64,000 nt of DNA from an uncultured Gemmata sp. (GCA_937924775.1 CALDUT010000005.1:46427-110426); one strand, 5' to 3'. Positions 49,436 to 59,512 are shown, counted from the stretch's first letter. Numbers and translations: made by a program. The notes: generated from the letters alone by a model not told the origin.

Positions 49436-50059
49436 ATGTCGGAACCGATGAGCCGACGTACCTTCGCCACGGTCTTGGCGAGCAGCGTGATATTAGGCCA
49501 GGACGTCAGCGCGGCTCCCGAGCCGGAAGTGGCGCCTAGGCCCCATCCCAAGCGGATCGAAGCCCCCTTTGAGCGGGACTACCCCCCCCCGGCTTTCACG
49601 CCCAGCTGGCGGCGGCCGCAAATCAACCATCTGATGGTGCAGGATTTCGTCATTTTTGCCCATACCGACATCAAGATGGTGGAAAAATTGCTCAACCGCG
49701 AACCGGGGCTCATCAATGCGTTTATCGACTGGGGTGGCGGCGATTGGGAAAGCGCTCTGGGGGCGGCATCTCACATGGGTAATCGCGAAATGGCCGCGTT
49801 TCTTCTGGAACGCGGGGCCCGCATGGACATTTTCTGTGCCGTCATGATGGGCCAACTGGACGCCGTGAAAGCCTTCCTCACCTTGCAGCCCAAACTCATC
49901 GACGCGAAAGGCCCCCACGGATTCAGCCTGCACTTCCACGCCCAATTGGCGGGCCCGGATGCCGACCGGATGCTGGAATTCCTACAATCCATCAAGAAAG
50001 TCGATTTGCCGCCCAACCCCTTTCTGAAGAAAAACAATACCCAGCCGAAACCGGGTTAA
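49436..50059 (+). CDS. Exported ankyrin-repeat protein
   Basis: 207 residues from the ATG at 49436 with AGGAG seven bases upstream. SRRTFATVLASSVILG is a Tat-type leader. Residues ~75-160 hold ankyrin-like helix pairs (VEKLLNREPGLINAFID, ESALGAASHMGNREMAAFLLERGARMD, LDAVKAFLTLQPKLIDA). Probably a periplasmic protein-binding module with unknown partner. It follows the HAD-UbiA gene closely. Confidence 0.82.
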   Translation: MSEPMSRRTFATVLASSVILGQDVSAAPEPEVAPRPHPKRIEAPFERDYPPPAFTPSWRRPQINHLMVQDFVIFAHTDIKMVEKLLNREPGLINAFIDWGGGDWESALGAASHMGNREMAAFLLERGARMDIFCAVMMGQLDAVKAFLTLQPKLIDAKGPHGFSLHFHAQLAGPDADRMLEFLQSIKKVDLPPNPFLKKNNTQPKPG

Positions 50060-50179
50060 ATCGCCGCATTATTGTGGCAAATCCGAAAAATCATGGTAAG
50101 GATGAGGAATTCCTAAAATTCCCCTGTGTTCGGCTTCTTGGCGACCCAGAACGTGTTCTTGGAATCCCTGAGGTTCGGC

Positions 50180-51085
50180 ATGCTCGTGCGTTATTGCTTG
50201 GTTATGGGTGTGGTCATCGCCAGCCCCCTCGGGGCGGTGGCTCAGACCAATTACACGCGAACAGACGATGTCATTTACGGGCGGAAATATGGCCTCGCCA
50301 TGACGATGGATATTTTTACACCCAAGGAAAATGCCAAGGGACGCGGAGTTATTTTCTGTGTCAGTGGCGGCTGGGTGTCCGACAAACCGGCGGGGCTGGG
50401 TTTGGCCAAGGAATTTGTAGATCGCGGCTATACAGTGTTCGCGGTCACGCACGGCAGCCAGCCGAAGTTCACGATTCCCGAAGTACTCGAAGACATGCAC
50501 CGGGCCGTCCGGTTCATCAAAGCCAATGCCCAAAAGTACCACATCGACCCCGAGAAACTCGGTATCACGGGGGGCTCTGCTGGTGGGCACTTGTCGCTGA
50601 TGCAGGGGTGTGCCCCCAAACCGGGCAATCCGCGCTCCAAAGACCCGGTCGAACAACAATCGTCCAAAATCGCCGCCGTGGCCTGTTTCTTCCCCCCCAC
50701 CGATTTTCTCAACTTCGGCAAAGAAGGCCAAGTGGCCTTAGGCGATGGGGTGTTGAAAGGATTTCGTCCCCCGTTCGACTTCTGGGAACGCGACAAAGAA
50801 ACCAACAAGTTGATTGTGATCGAAGATCAAGAACGGCGGAAAGAGATCGGCCGGCAAATCTCGCCGGTGTATCACGTCAGTAAAGACTCCGCACCAGCTC
50901 TCATCATTCATGGTGACGCGGATTTGTTGGTTCCAATCCAACAGGCTGAACGGATCATTGCGAAATTCCAAGAACATCAGGTTCCGTGTGAACTGATTGT
51001 CAAAAAAGGGGCTGCCCACGGATGGAAAGGTATGGATCAAGACATGAAATTATTGGCCGATTGGTTCGATAAGTACTTGAAATAA
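50180..51085 (+). CDS. Secreted alpha/beta hydrolase, first of a tandem pair
   Basis: 301 residues from the ATG at 50180 (MLVRYCLVMGVVIA..., signal peptide; GAGG upstream). BD-FAE/esterase-like: nucleophile elbow GITGGSAGGHLSL, acid in HGDADLLVP, His in GAAHGWKG. The HGG oxyanion motif of the family is replaced by VSGGW. Likely a secreted esterase or carbohydrate esterase. The next gene is a paralogue 30 bases downstream. Confidence 0.87.
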   Translation: MLVRYCLVMGVVIASPLGAVAQTNYTRTDDVIYGRKYGLAMTMDIFTPKENAKGRGVIFCVSGGWVSDKPAGLGLAKEFVDRGYTVFAVTHGSQPKFTIPEVLEDMHRAVRFIKANAQKYHIDPEKLGITGGSAGGHLSLMQGCAPKPGNPRSKDPVEQQSSKIAAVACFFPPTDFLNFGKEGQVALGDGVLKGFRPPFDFWERDKETNKLIVIEDQERRKEIGRQISPVYHVSKDSAPALIIHGDADLLVPIQQAERIIAKFQEHQVPCELIVKKGAAHGWKGMDQDMKLLADWFDKYLK

Positions 51086-51115
51086 CAGAAGTTAAGGTAT
51101 TTTGGACGTTGCAAT

Positions 51116-52048
51116 ATGATCCGCTTGAAGCTGATTCTCAGTGTTACGTTGGTAGCTTTGCTGAAGGGCCCGGGGGCGTTGCCCCCGCTGGGGGCCAGCG
51201 ACTATATCCGTACCGAGGATGTGGTTTACGCCCAGCGTGATGGTCAGCCGTTGACGCTGGACATTTTCGAGCCGAAAGAGGCGTCCCACGGAGCAGGCCT
51301 GATTGTCTGCATCTCCGGGGGGTTCAAATCGAATAAAGACATTCTGAATCTGGTGAGCGGGAAGGTGGTCCCGGAGTTCACCCGCCGGGGTTATGTCGTC
51401 TTTGCTGTGCAGCACAGCAACGCTCCCCAATATTCGGTCCCCGAGATCATCGACGACATACATCAGGCGGTGCGGTTCATCAAAGCCCAAGCCGACAAAT
51501 ACCGCGTCAAGCCAGACAAGCTGGGCATCGCTGGGGCGTCGTCCGGCGGGTGTTTGTCGCTGATGATGGGATGTAACTCGCGCCCGGGGCTTCCCGATGC
51601 CGCGGACCCCCTGGAACGGCACTCGTCGCAGGTGGCCGCGGTCGGATGCTTTTTCCCGCCGACGGATTTTTTACGTTATGAAGAGAAACCACCGGCGAAC
51701 TTCGACTATGAAGGCTTATTTCCCTGCCGAAAATTTGATGCCACAGCCAATAAATACGTTCCCATCACCAAAGCCGAACGGCAAGCGATCGGCCGGGCGT
51801 GTTCCCCGTTTCACTGCGCTAACAAAGAGGCCGCACCGACGCTGATCATTCACGGGGACAAAGACGAACTGGTCCCGCTAGAGCAATCCGAAATCCTCAT
51901 TCAAAAGCTCACGGCATGTGGTGTTCGGTGCGAAATTGCTGTCAAAAAGGGCTTCGGGCACGACCCTCTCATGGTGGTATTGTTTCGGCAGGAGTTGGCC
52001 GATTGGTTCGATGAGCAACTTTTGAACAGGCCGCGGAAACGGAAGTGA
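51116..52048 (+). CDS. Secreted alpha/beta hydrolase, second of the tandem pair
   Basis: 310 residues, signal peptide MIRLKLILSVTLVALL. Same layout as the gene before it: YIRTEDVVYAQRDGQPLTLDIF, ISGGF in the oxyanion position, elbow GIAGASSGGCLSL, acid in HGDKDELVP, His in GFGHDPLM. Clearly a duplicate that has diverged in the middle and around the active site, so the two may prefer different substrates. ATG start. Confidence 0.87.
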   Translation: MIRLKLILSVTLVALLKGPGALPPLGASDYIRTEDVVYAQRDGQPLTLDIFEPKEASHGAGLIVCISGGFKSNKDILNLVSGKVVPEFTRRGYVVFAVQHSNAPQYSVPEIIDDIHQAVRFIKAQADKYRVKPDKLGIAGASSGGCLSLMMGCNSRPGLPDAADPLERHSSQVAAVGCFFPPTDFLRYEEKPPANFDYEGLFPCRKFDATANKYVPITKAERQAIGRACSPFHCANKEAAPTLIIHGDKDELVPLEQSEILIQKLTACGVRCEIAVKKGFGHDPLMVVLFRQELADWFDEQLLNRPRKRK

Positions 52049-52155
52049 CCGGCAGCGGCGAGGTCAGGGTTGATCCCCCGAGCCGATTCAGTGACACCAA
52101 TGGGACGCGGCCCCGGTCCAGTGAAGGGCCAGTGCCTCAAATCATTCCGAGAGCA

Positions 52156-54582
52156 TCATTTACGGCGTTTCTTCTTTTTGTCGCGTCCCCCTCCGGGAGC
52201 TCCGCCGGGCGGGCCACCTTGGTTAGGGGCGTTGCGAATCTGCCGCTTGGCTTGTTCGTCGGCTTGGCGTTGGAGTTCCTCCATTTTCTTTTGTAACGCT
52301 TCACGCAACCGGGTGAGGAGACCCTTGCTCTTGTGTTGCGCCGCGGCGACCGCTTCGGCTGCCGTGGGTTTGCCATTGGGGGAGGTGATCTTGACCGCGG
52401 TGCCCGAAACACCGACCGTGCCGGCCGGTTCGTCGAGGTTGATTTTGGGTTTGGGAATGAACTGCCGTTCGAGGATGCCCCAGAGGGTGCTAATGATGAA
52501 GTACAGGGCCAGCCCCGCAGCCACTTTGTAGAAGAAGAAGGCCATCATCACCATCATGATTTTCATCATCATCCGCTGTTGTTCGGCTTGCGGATCGGTG
52601 GCCGGTGGCATCATCTTCGCTTGATGGTAGAGCATCAGCCCCACGGCCAGTACCGGTAAGAGGTTGAAGTAGGGACCGAAGTAGAGGATGCTACCGATGT
52701 CTTCCGGAGTGCTGATGTAGGGGATTTTTTCCCCCCACCAGATGAGCATGTCCGGGGCTGCCAGATTGTTGATCCACAAAAACGACTCGAGCCGGAAGAA
52801 AACGCTTTCCTGCAAGCAGAAGTACAAACCCATCATGATCGGCATCTGTGCCAATAGCAGCAAACAGCCGCCCATCATGGCGAAGGGATTGACACCATGG
52901 GCCATCATCAGCCGCATTTTTTCGCGGTTGTAGGTATTCAGGTCGTCTTTGTACTTGGCTTGCAGTTTCTCAAGTTCGGGTTGGAGCTTCTTCTGAATTT
53001 CCATCATCCGCAGGCTCATCGCGGTTTGGCGGCGGCTGGGATAAAACAGCAACAGACGGACGAACACTGTCACCACGATGATCGACAAGGCCCAATCGGG
53101 CAGCACATAGTGGATTAACGCCAAAAGCAAGTGCATCAGATTGGTGCAAGCGATGACCAAATCGCTCCACCAAATGGCACTGAGGAATCGACCCAGCCAC
53201 GTTTCGGAGCGGAAATCGGTGATGGTGGACAGGATGAGGTTATCCTTGTAGCGATCCACCAGGGCCTCATCGACGCGCCGTTGGGGGTCGTAGGCCATCA
53301 GCTTCAAGAGCCCGACTTTGGCTGGGCCGTTGTAGATCAGATAGCTATGCACCACCGGGGGATCGGTGGGAGCCAGATCGATCGCTTCAGACGCGGCCCG
53401 GACGGTGATGTCGTCGAAATACGGGGCGTTAGGGTTTTGCTTGTGGTCGAACGGTAATTCTGTGGTGGCCCGAACGTAAGCCCAGGGTTGTTCGACAGCA
53501 CCGATCTCCGGGGCCTGGTCGTCGATGCACACAGCGGAGGCGAAGTATTGATTCGCAACGGCCATGTATTTCAACGAATTGTCGCCGCGATAGACCGCTT
53601 CGCCTCCCCGTTTGGCACCGATGCTGGCGGCATCTTCATATTGCCGCCGGAGTTTCTCCTTATTGTCTTTCCAGCCGATGATCGCCGCCCGGTAGATGCT
53701 GGTGTACCACTCCCCTTCGATCGGCAGCCCGCGGGGGCCGGAAATCTGATAGCGGAGTTGACCTTTGCCTTTCTCTCCGCCGGGGAGCCGTTGGATCGCG
53801 ATCCGCAGCCCGATGTGATAATCTTTCCGGGCCAGGGTATAGGTTTTGGTGATTTTCAGATAGTAGGGTTCGCCCAGTTCTGTTTCAAAGACGACCTGAT
53901 GGGGGCCATCCGCGGGCCGGTCTTCGCGCACCACACGCCAATTGATTTCGCCCAAATGGGGATCGGGATATCGGTCTTCAGGTGTGGGATAATGAAACAG
54001 TGTGAAGCATGGTTCGGCCAACGCCAGAGTTTCCGGAGCTGGCCCAGGCGTGAGGATCGGGGGTTCGTAGGGTTCGCGGAGGTAGCGGCCCCGGGGTTGG
54101 ATCACGCCCGGGATGAGGTACAACGGGACCGGTGTTTTGGTGGAGTTGCCGTTGGCGTCGGTGGTCATCACCGCACGCCCCAACCGATCGGCTTGCCCGA
54201 ACTGGGGCAAGACCACTTGTTGAACGCCTCCGCCGCGTGTGGTCAGTATCACACGGTTATAAAATGTATCATCGCCCAAAGGAATCAGCGTGGGCGGGCC
54301 GTGTTGCGCCCCAGCACGCACGGCGGCCGCCAGCCCGCTTTGCGCGGACAAGACCCACTCAGAATACTCCGGTTCCGGGGCCGGTTCGACCTTCGGCGGC
54401 TGCGGCTCGGCCTGGGACGAGTCGCTATCTGTGGTTTTCTTTGTAAGGTCTTCGACCTTGGCGTTCGGCTCGGCTTTCTTTTGCTGCGGCAACATTTTCT
54501 CGGTTTGTTGCCACAACACAAACAGCCCTGCGGCCAAGACCATGAAAACAACGATATTGATTAGATTGTTACGCATGGGCAT
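52156..54582 (-). CDS. yidC: Membrane protein insertase YidC
   Basis: Inserts and folds inner-membrane proteins with or without Sec. 808 residues: one N-terminal helix (NIVVFMVLAAGLFVLW), a large periplasmic beta domain (to ~470), then the five-helix core with WALSIIVVTVFVRLLLFYP carrying the central Arg, LKMMEIQKKLQPELEKLQAKYKDD (cytoplasmic helical pair region) and LAQMPIMMGLYFCLQ. The tail is long, with Gln/Ala-rich helix, then a Gly/Pro and a very basic stretch (KKKKRRK), suited to contact the ribosome. rnpA and rpmH are not in view. Confidence 0.94.
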   Translation of the reverse strand: MPMRNNLINIVVFMVLAAGLFVLWQQTEKMLPQQKKAEPNAKVEDLTKKTTDSDSSQAEPQPPKVEPAPEPEYSEWVLSAQSGLAAAVRAGAQHGPPTLIPLGDDTFYNRVILTTRGGGVQQVVLPQFGQADRLGRAVMTTDANGNSTKTPVPLYLIPGVIQPRGRYLREPYEPPILTPGPAPETLALAEPCFTLFHYPTPEDRYPDPHLGEINWRVVREDRPADGPHQVVFETELGEPYYLKITKTYTLARKDYHIGLRIAIQRLPGGEKGKGQLRYQISGPRGLPIEGEWYTSIYRAAIIGWKDNKEKLRRQYEDAASIGAKRGGEAVYRGDNSLKYMAVANQYFASAVCIDDQAPEIGAVEQPWAYVRATTELPFDHKQNPNAPYFDDITVRAASEAIDLAPTDPPVVHSYLIYNGPAKVGLLKLMAYDPQRRVDEALVDRYKDNLILSTITDFRSETWLGRFLSAIWWSDLVIACTNLMHLLLALIHYVLPDWALSIIVVTVFVRLLLFYPSRRQTAMSLRMMEIQKKLQPELEKLQAKYKDDLNTYNREKMRLMMAHGVNPFAMMGGCLLLLAQMPIMMGLYFCLQESVFFRLESFLWINNLAAPDMLIWWGEKIPYISTPEDIGSILYFGPYFNLLPVLAVGLMLYHQAKMMPPATDPQAEQQRMMMKIMMVMMAFFFYKVAAGLALYFIISTLWGILERQFIPKPKINLDEPAGTVGVSGTAVKITSPNGKPTAAEAVAAAQHKSKGLLTRLREALQKKMEELQRQADEQAKRQIRNAPNQGGPPGGAPGGGRDKKKKRRK

Positions 54583-54672
54583 GCTATGGCTGAGTTTGGC
54601 GACCCTGTGAGGGTATCTTATGAAATCCCTCGGCTAGGGGAGCATGGCCCAACGCGGGGCGGATGATTCGAA

Positions 54673-54691
54673 CACAAGTTGTTGGCTTGTG
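54673..54691. promoter_or_regulatory. Inverted repeat before the 119-residue gene
   Basis: CACAAG-N7-CTTGTG, 36 bases before the ATG at 54727; an outer CGAACAC/GTGTTCG pair (54669-54675 and 54702-54708) can enclose part of it. Could be an operator or a leader hairpin in the yidC-divergent gap. Confidence 0.4.
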
Positions 54692-54726
54692 AGCCACGGT
54701 GGTGTTCGTAGAGGGAGTGAACCGCG

Positions 54727-55086
54727 ATGGCCCGGTGCGATGAGGGGTATCGTTGCGAGGTGTGTGGCGAGGATGTAGTGGCGATCACGGAATCCGATTT
54801 GTATTTGCGGTATGTTCTCGGGGAGGTGCCGCTAGAGGGTCTGCACCGGCTCCCGGAACGACACATTCGCTGCAATCCGGCCTTGGCGCAGTATATTGTT
54901 CACCCGGAGTTCCAAGCGGTGGAGTGTCCAGGGGTGTTTGCGAAATCGCAGTTTGACCCGGAGTATGTGGCTGCGGAGGAACAACGCGTCACCCGAGGCT
55001 ACCGGCGGTTATTGGCCATTTGCAAGCTGGGATTAGCCGTTCCGGAGTACCCGTTGCATGTGACGCCGCCCAGCACGGAGGAATAG
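54727..55086 (+). CDS. Small protein with N-terminal CxxC motif, unknown function
   Basis: 119 residues. CEVCGED near the start and two further Cys (IRCNP, AVECPG) may bind a metal. It looks like a conserved planctomycete protein (VAITESDLYLRYVLGEVPLEGLHRLPERHIRCNPALAQYI) but no characterised family is known to me. ATG with GAGGGAG upstream, divergent from yidC. Confidence 0.7.
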   Translation: MARCDEGYRCEVCGEDVVAITESDLYLRYVLGEVPLEGLHRLPERHIRCNPALAQYIVHPEFQAVECPGVFAKSQFDPEYVAAEEQRVTRGYRRLLAICKLGLAVPEYPLHVTPPSTEE

Positions 55087-55176
55087 CGGAACCGGGCGAA
55101 CAACCAGCAGCCTCTTCTTGATGGCCGCGTAGGACCCGGAGCCAAATGGCCATGGGGGGCATTTCCCTCAAACCTG

Positions 55177-56358
55177 TCACTTCCACGTTACAAACGGCAC
55201 TGGAAGTAAAAACGCGTGTTGCTCGTACAAACTGCCAATTCCTTGCCACCCCAAATGCTGTGACAGAAAGACGACAAACACATAGGCCGCCAGCACCGGG
55301 ACCACCGCAAGGCAGCTGAACCCGCGGAACCCCCACCAGCGAGGAACGTCCCGGCGACAACCCCGAGCATACGCCCACCCCCCCAACAACCGCGCCGGAA
55401 ACATCAGCAGTAAGAACATCAAGCCTTCAAGAAACACCAATTCCCGTGGAATCACTTCAATTTTCAAGAGATAGAGCGGGATGGCGAACGACAAATGAAC
55501 CCACAGAGCCCCCGCGAACGCGATCGGCGCACCCCGAAAGGCCGCCCGGATGGTCCGCCATTCCCCAAAAGCGGCGAAGCGGTTGTCGCGGGCAAACCGG
55601 ACTTGTAAAAACGGCACATACAACACCACCCCGGCCAGTAACAGCCCGCCCACTATGCCAACCACGGGCAGCCGGTGCCCCTGAGCTAACAGCAGCAGTG
55701 GCACCGCCAACCACAAAAAAGCCCCTGCAAATCCGCGAACACCCAGCCAAAAGTAATAGGGAATCCGCAATTCCACGAGGGCGTTCCACAATCGGTCGCG
55801 GGCTTCGGCCAACAATCCACCCTGCCACCCGCGGCGGATGAGCCACAGAATGTTGAGGGGGCGGAGGAAGTCTCGGAAAAGCCCACCCCTCATGACGGCT
55901 CCAAGCCCATGGAGAGCCGCGATTGTGGTCAATACAGTGAGCCATACTCGCCATTGCTGGGCAATCGGTCCTTCCGGATCAATGATCTGAGCCGCCTGAG
56001 CTTGCAGTGAAAGGAAATAAAGGGGTAACCACAGGAGAAAACCGGCCATCGCGATCCGTCCCCACCGGGCCGCGGTGCGGATGCCGATGAAGCCATCCCG
56101 CAACCGGCCGGTGCGGGCCACTCGACCGCTCACCTCCAAGAGATACCCCAAAGCCAGAAATTGGCCGACTGGGATCGCCGCGAGTATCGCCAGCCCCACC
56201 CAAAGCGACGCCACGCCAAACAACCAATCCACGCCCTGGAAGACGGCACCGAACCAGCCTTTCCGCTCGGGAAGCTGAGGTTCGTCAAGCTCCAGAGTGA
56301 AACCGGGAAGGCGGTCCCCGCGGGCCGATTCCACATCCAGCGAAGATGATGAAGACAT
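55177..56358 (-). CDS. Multi-pass membrane protein of unknown function
   Basis: 393 residues, about nine hydrophobic segments after a 40-residue polar N-terminus (contains LPGFTLELDEPQLPERKGWFG). No transporter signature is visible; general similarity in feel to DUF4013-type membrane proteins, not certain. Convergent with the small Cys gene. ATG start. Confidence 0.7.
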   Translation of the reverse strand: MSSSSSLDVESARGDRLPGFTLELDEPQLPERKGWFGAVFQGVDWLFGVASLWVGLAILAAIPVGQFLALGYLLEVSGRVARTGRLRDGFIGIRTAARWGRIAMAGFLLWLPLYFLSLQAQAAQIIDPEGPIAQQWRVWLTVLTTIAALHGLGAVMRGGLFRDFLRPLNILWLIRRGWQGGLLAEARDRLWNALVELRIPYYFWLGVRGFAGAFLWLAVPLLLLAQGHRLPVVGIVGGLLLAGVVLYVPFLQVRFARDNRFAAFGEWRTIRAAFRGAPIAFAGALWVHLSFAIPLYLLKIEVIPRELVFLEGLMFLLLMFPARLLGGWAYARGCRRDVPRWWGFRGFSCLAVVPVLAAYVFVVFLSQHLGWQGIGSLYEQHAFLLPVPFVTWK

Positions 56359-56593
56359 TTTTCAGCTGCCGCCGGAAACCGGAAAACCACCGTGGGGCCA
56401 GTTCGCCCCCACTCCCACAACCCATCGTGAATACTACCTCGAAGGTCCGGTGATAGTTTCGTGAAATTGGGGGTACCATCGCAACAGATCTGTGAGTGCC
56501 TCCGGTTCGGGGGCTTCAAGAAATTCACCCCGCCTGAAACCGCGGATCAAAATCGCGGGTAATGTGAGAAGAGGGTGGGTTGGGGAGGTAAGA

Positions 56594-58225
56594 GTGGCGA
56601 TGTGGGCGAAAAATCTGCTTTTGATCGCGGTGGTTGTCGGGGGATTCGTGGCCGTGCGGGCCAGTCTATTTCCACTGTCTGCCAGGGCTCGCCAAGTAAA
56701 CTTCGATCCAGGGTTAGCTTATGATCCCGATTTCCAAGAAGTTCTGCGCCAGATCGACGCATCGTTCCAGGCAACGTGGAGCGAACGGGCGATTACCCCG
56801 GCACCCCGAGCCGATGATCTCACCATCGCTCGACGGTTGTCGTTGGCCCTGACCGGCACCATTCCGTCGTTGGAAGAAATTCGCCAATTCGAAAATCACC
56901 CCCCGACGCGCCGCATTGCCGGCTGGACGAACTACTTGCTCCACGACCGTCGCTACGCCGATTACTTCGCAGAACGCTTGGCGCGCGCTTTTGTGGGCAC
57001 CGAAGATGGGCCGTTCATCGCCTACCGGAAACGTCGCTATCTCGCCTGGCTTTCAGATGAATTACTGAAGAACACACCTTATGCAGACATCGTCCGCCAG
57101 ATGATCGCCGCGCAAGGTTTGAACGTGGATCGACCCGCGGTCAACTTCATTGCCGCCACCTACGATGACAACAAGAAATCCCCTGATCCGGAAAAACTGG
57201 CCATTCGCGTCAGCCGGGCTTTTTTGGGGCTGCGTATCGATTGCGCCCAATGCCACGATCATTTTCTCGAACCTGAATGGAAACAAACCGACTTCCAGGC
57301 CCTCGCCGCGTTCTTTGGCCGCACCAAGCAGGTGATTACTAATATCACGGATGTGGCCGATGGCGAATACGCCTTTGAAGACCGGGTCCACGGGGGACAA
57401 CGCACCATCGCCCCGAATGTCCCGATGCTCCCGGAGCTTTTGCCCGAAACTGGTTCGCCTCGCGAACGACTGGCCGCCTGGGTGACGCACCCGCAGAACG
57501 TCTACTTCGCTCGGGCCACAGTCAATCGCGTTTGGGCGATGATGACCGGCCGGCCACTACTGCATGCCATCGAAGCCCAGACGCTCGAAGAAATGAGCGA
57601 TGCCGCCATTCCTTCCGCCTTGCGGATTCTCGCCGCCGACTTCGCGACACATGGCTATAACCTGAAACGGCTGATCCTACTCATTGCTTGTACAGAAGTG
57701 TTTCAACGGGCCAGTGCCGCGGATTTCGACATCAGCGAAGAACACGAGCAAACGTGGGCGGTCTTTCCCCTGTCGCGGTTGCGGCCGGAACAGGTCATCG
57801 GCAGTGTGATTCAAGCCGCCAGTGTCAGAACCATCAACCAGCAATCGCATGTTTTTACCCGCCTGGTCCGCTATTTTAACGAACGCGACTTCGTGAAACG
57901 CTACGGCGATATTGACGACGACGAATTCGCCCGCTCCCCAGGAACCATCCCGCAGCGACTGTTGATGATGAATAACCCTTTGGTCAACGAAAAAGCCAAA
58001 GAAGATATATTGAATGCCTCCACGCAGATTGCCATGTTCGCACCTAGCGATGAAGCCGCCGTAGAAACCGCGTACCTCGCGATACTCACTCGACGCCCCA
58101 CCGATGCGGAACGTAAGTACTTCGCTGCCAAACTCGCGGGCACTCACGGCGATCCGCGCCAACGTATCCTCGCCGACCTCTATTGGACTCTCTTCAACTC
58201 CACCGAATTCGCCTTCCATCATTGA
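56594..58225 (+). CDS. DUF1549/DUF1553 protein
   Basis: 543 residues from a GTG at 56594 with GGAGG five bases upstream (ATG at 56600 is an alternative; the longer frame to 56492 looks non-coding). A signal anchor (NLLLIAVVVGGFVAV) precedes DUF1549 with DCAQCHDHFLEP, and DUF1553 (ATVNRVWAMMTGRPLL, RLLMMNNPLVNEKA) ends it. No PSCyt1 module in front. Convergent with a DUF1501 gene two genes on. Confidence 0.9.
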   Translation: MAMWAKNLLLIAVVVGGFVAVRASLFPLSARARQVNFDPGLAYDPDFQEVLRQIDASFQATWSERAITPAPRADDLTIARRLSLALTGTIPSLEEIRQFENHPPTRRIAGWTNYLLHDRRYADYFAERLARAFVGTEDGPFIAYRKRRYLAWLSDELLKNTPYADIVRQMIAAQGLNVDRPAVNFIAATYDDNKKSPDPEKLAIRVSRAFLGLRIDCAQCHDHFLEPEWKQTDFQALAAFFGRTKQVITNITDVADGEYAFEDRVHGGQRTIAPNVPMLPELLPETGSPRERLAAWVTHPQNVYFARATVNRVWAMMTGRPLLHAIEAQTLEEMSDAAIPSALRILAADFATHGYNLKRLILLIACTEVFQRASAADFDISEEHEQTWAVFPLSRLRPEQVIGSVIQAASVRTINQQSHVFTRLVRYFNERDFVKRYGDIDDDEFARSPGTIPQRLLMMNNPLVNEKAKEDILNASTQIAMFAPSDEAAVETAYLAILTRRPTDAERKYFAAKLAGTHGDPRQRILADLYWTLFNSTEFAFHH

Positions 58226-58397
58226 CCCAAGCACCGACTGCGCAAAGAATAATACGCAGCAGCTCCTCTAACCCGACCCTCGGTGAGAACGAAGCCCCGG
58301 TATCGCTCATCGTGGGCCTCCGATCCACGATAAGAGATCAGAAACCCTGCTCGACCCCTGGGGGAAACCCATTCAAACTGTCTGCGAAGGACATACG

Positions 58398-59303
58398 ATG
58401 CGTTTGGACGATATACCCGAAAGTGGCAATGTCGAAGATCGACGCGGCATGAAAACCACGGGATTGGCGGCTGGTGGCGGGGGAATCCTGATTGTTATTC
58501 TGGCCCTCATCTTCGGTATCGATCCCAATCAACTCGGTCTGGTCGGCCAACAAGGACCGCTGGCCCCGCAACCGGAGGCTTCCCCGACATCCGCGCCCCG
58601 CGATGGCTACAAACAGTTCGCCAGCAAAGTACTCGGCACGACAGAAGCCGTTTGGAATAACTTGTTTCAAAAAAACGGCTATGGTGCCTACAAACAGCCC
58701 AAAATGGTACTGTTCTCGGAAGCCGTGAAAACCAACGGCTGTGGCTCCGCGCCCGCCGCGGTGGGGCCGTTCTACTGCCCCGCGGATCATACCGTGTATT
58801 TGGACCCGACGTTCTTTGATGAATTGGAGCGAAAACTGGGTGGGTCCAAAGCGGAGTTTTCGCAGGCCTATGTGATCGCCCACGAGGTGGGGCATCATGT
58901 CCAAAACCTACGCGGCTATTCGGCCCGAGCCGACGCGAAACGCAAGACGCGGCAAGAAAATGAATACTCCATCCGGTTGGAGCTGCAGGCCGATTATCTT
59001 GCGGGTGTATGGGCGCATCACGCGGAGAGAACCTTCAAAATCCTCGAACGCGGTGATACCGAAGAAGCCGTCAAAACTGCCCGGGCTATCGGCGACAACC
59101 GCATCCAACAAAAAGCCCGGGGCTGGGTATCGCCGGAAGGATTCAACCACGGGACCGACCGGCAACGCGCAGCGGCCTTCACTCAAGGACTTCGCACCGG
59201 AGACGCCCGCCAGCGGAAACTCGACCTGTTCTTTGACGAGAAGGCCACACCCTTCAACCCCAAGACCGGGGAGTTACGCAATTCCGAACTGTTTGGGTTC
59301 TGA
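58398..59303 (+). CDS. YpfJ-type neutral zinc metallopeptidase
   Basis: 301 residues. An N-terminal membrane helix (GGGGILIVILALIFGI), then the zinc-peptidase domain with AVKTNGCGSAPAAVGPFYCP, DHTVYLDPTFF and the metal motif AHEVGHHVQNL; ELQADYLAGVWAHHAE supplies the third ligand region. Length and order are those of the YpfJ family, for which no firm substrate is known. ATG at 58398; likely in the periplasm. Confidence 0.92.
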   Translation: MRLDDIPESGNVEDRRGMKTTGLAAGGGGILIVILALIFGIDPNQLGLVGQQGPLAPQPEASPTSAPRDGYKQFASKVLGTTEAVWNNLFQKNGYGAYKQPKMVLFSEAVKTNGCGSAPAAVGPFYCPADHTVYLDPTFFDELERKLGGSKAEFSQAYVIAHEVGHHVQNLRGYSARADAKRKTRQENEYSIRLELQADYLAGVWAHHAERTFKILERGDTEEAVKTARAIGDNRIQQKARGWVSPEGFNHGTDRQRAAAFTQGLRTGDARQRKLDLFFDEKATPFNPKTGELRNSELFGF

Positions 59304-59512
59304 GAGAGTCCCCCAAGGGATTTCCTCAAAATCCTGCTTTCTCTGGGCCAAGAGCTGGCAAGAAAATGAGCCTGACGGTAATCGGCGGATGAGTTCACGA
59401 AATCGATACCTGGTCTGGATTCATTACGAGAGTTAGCTCTCAAAACAACTCCGCGGAGCAGATGGTTTTGATCTGGCCCCGCGGAGTCGTTGGTACGGGT
59501 TTCGCCGTGGAA

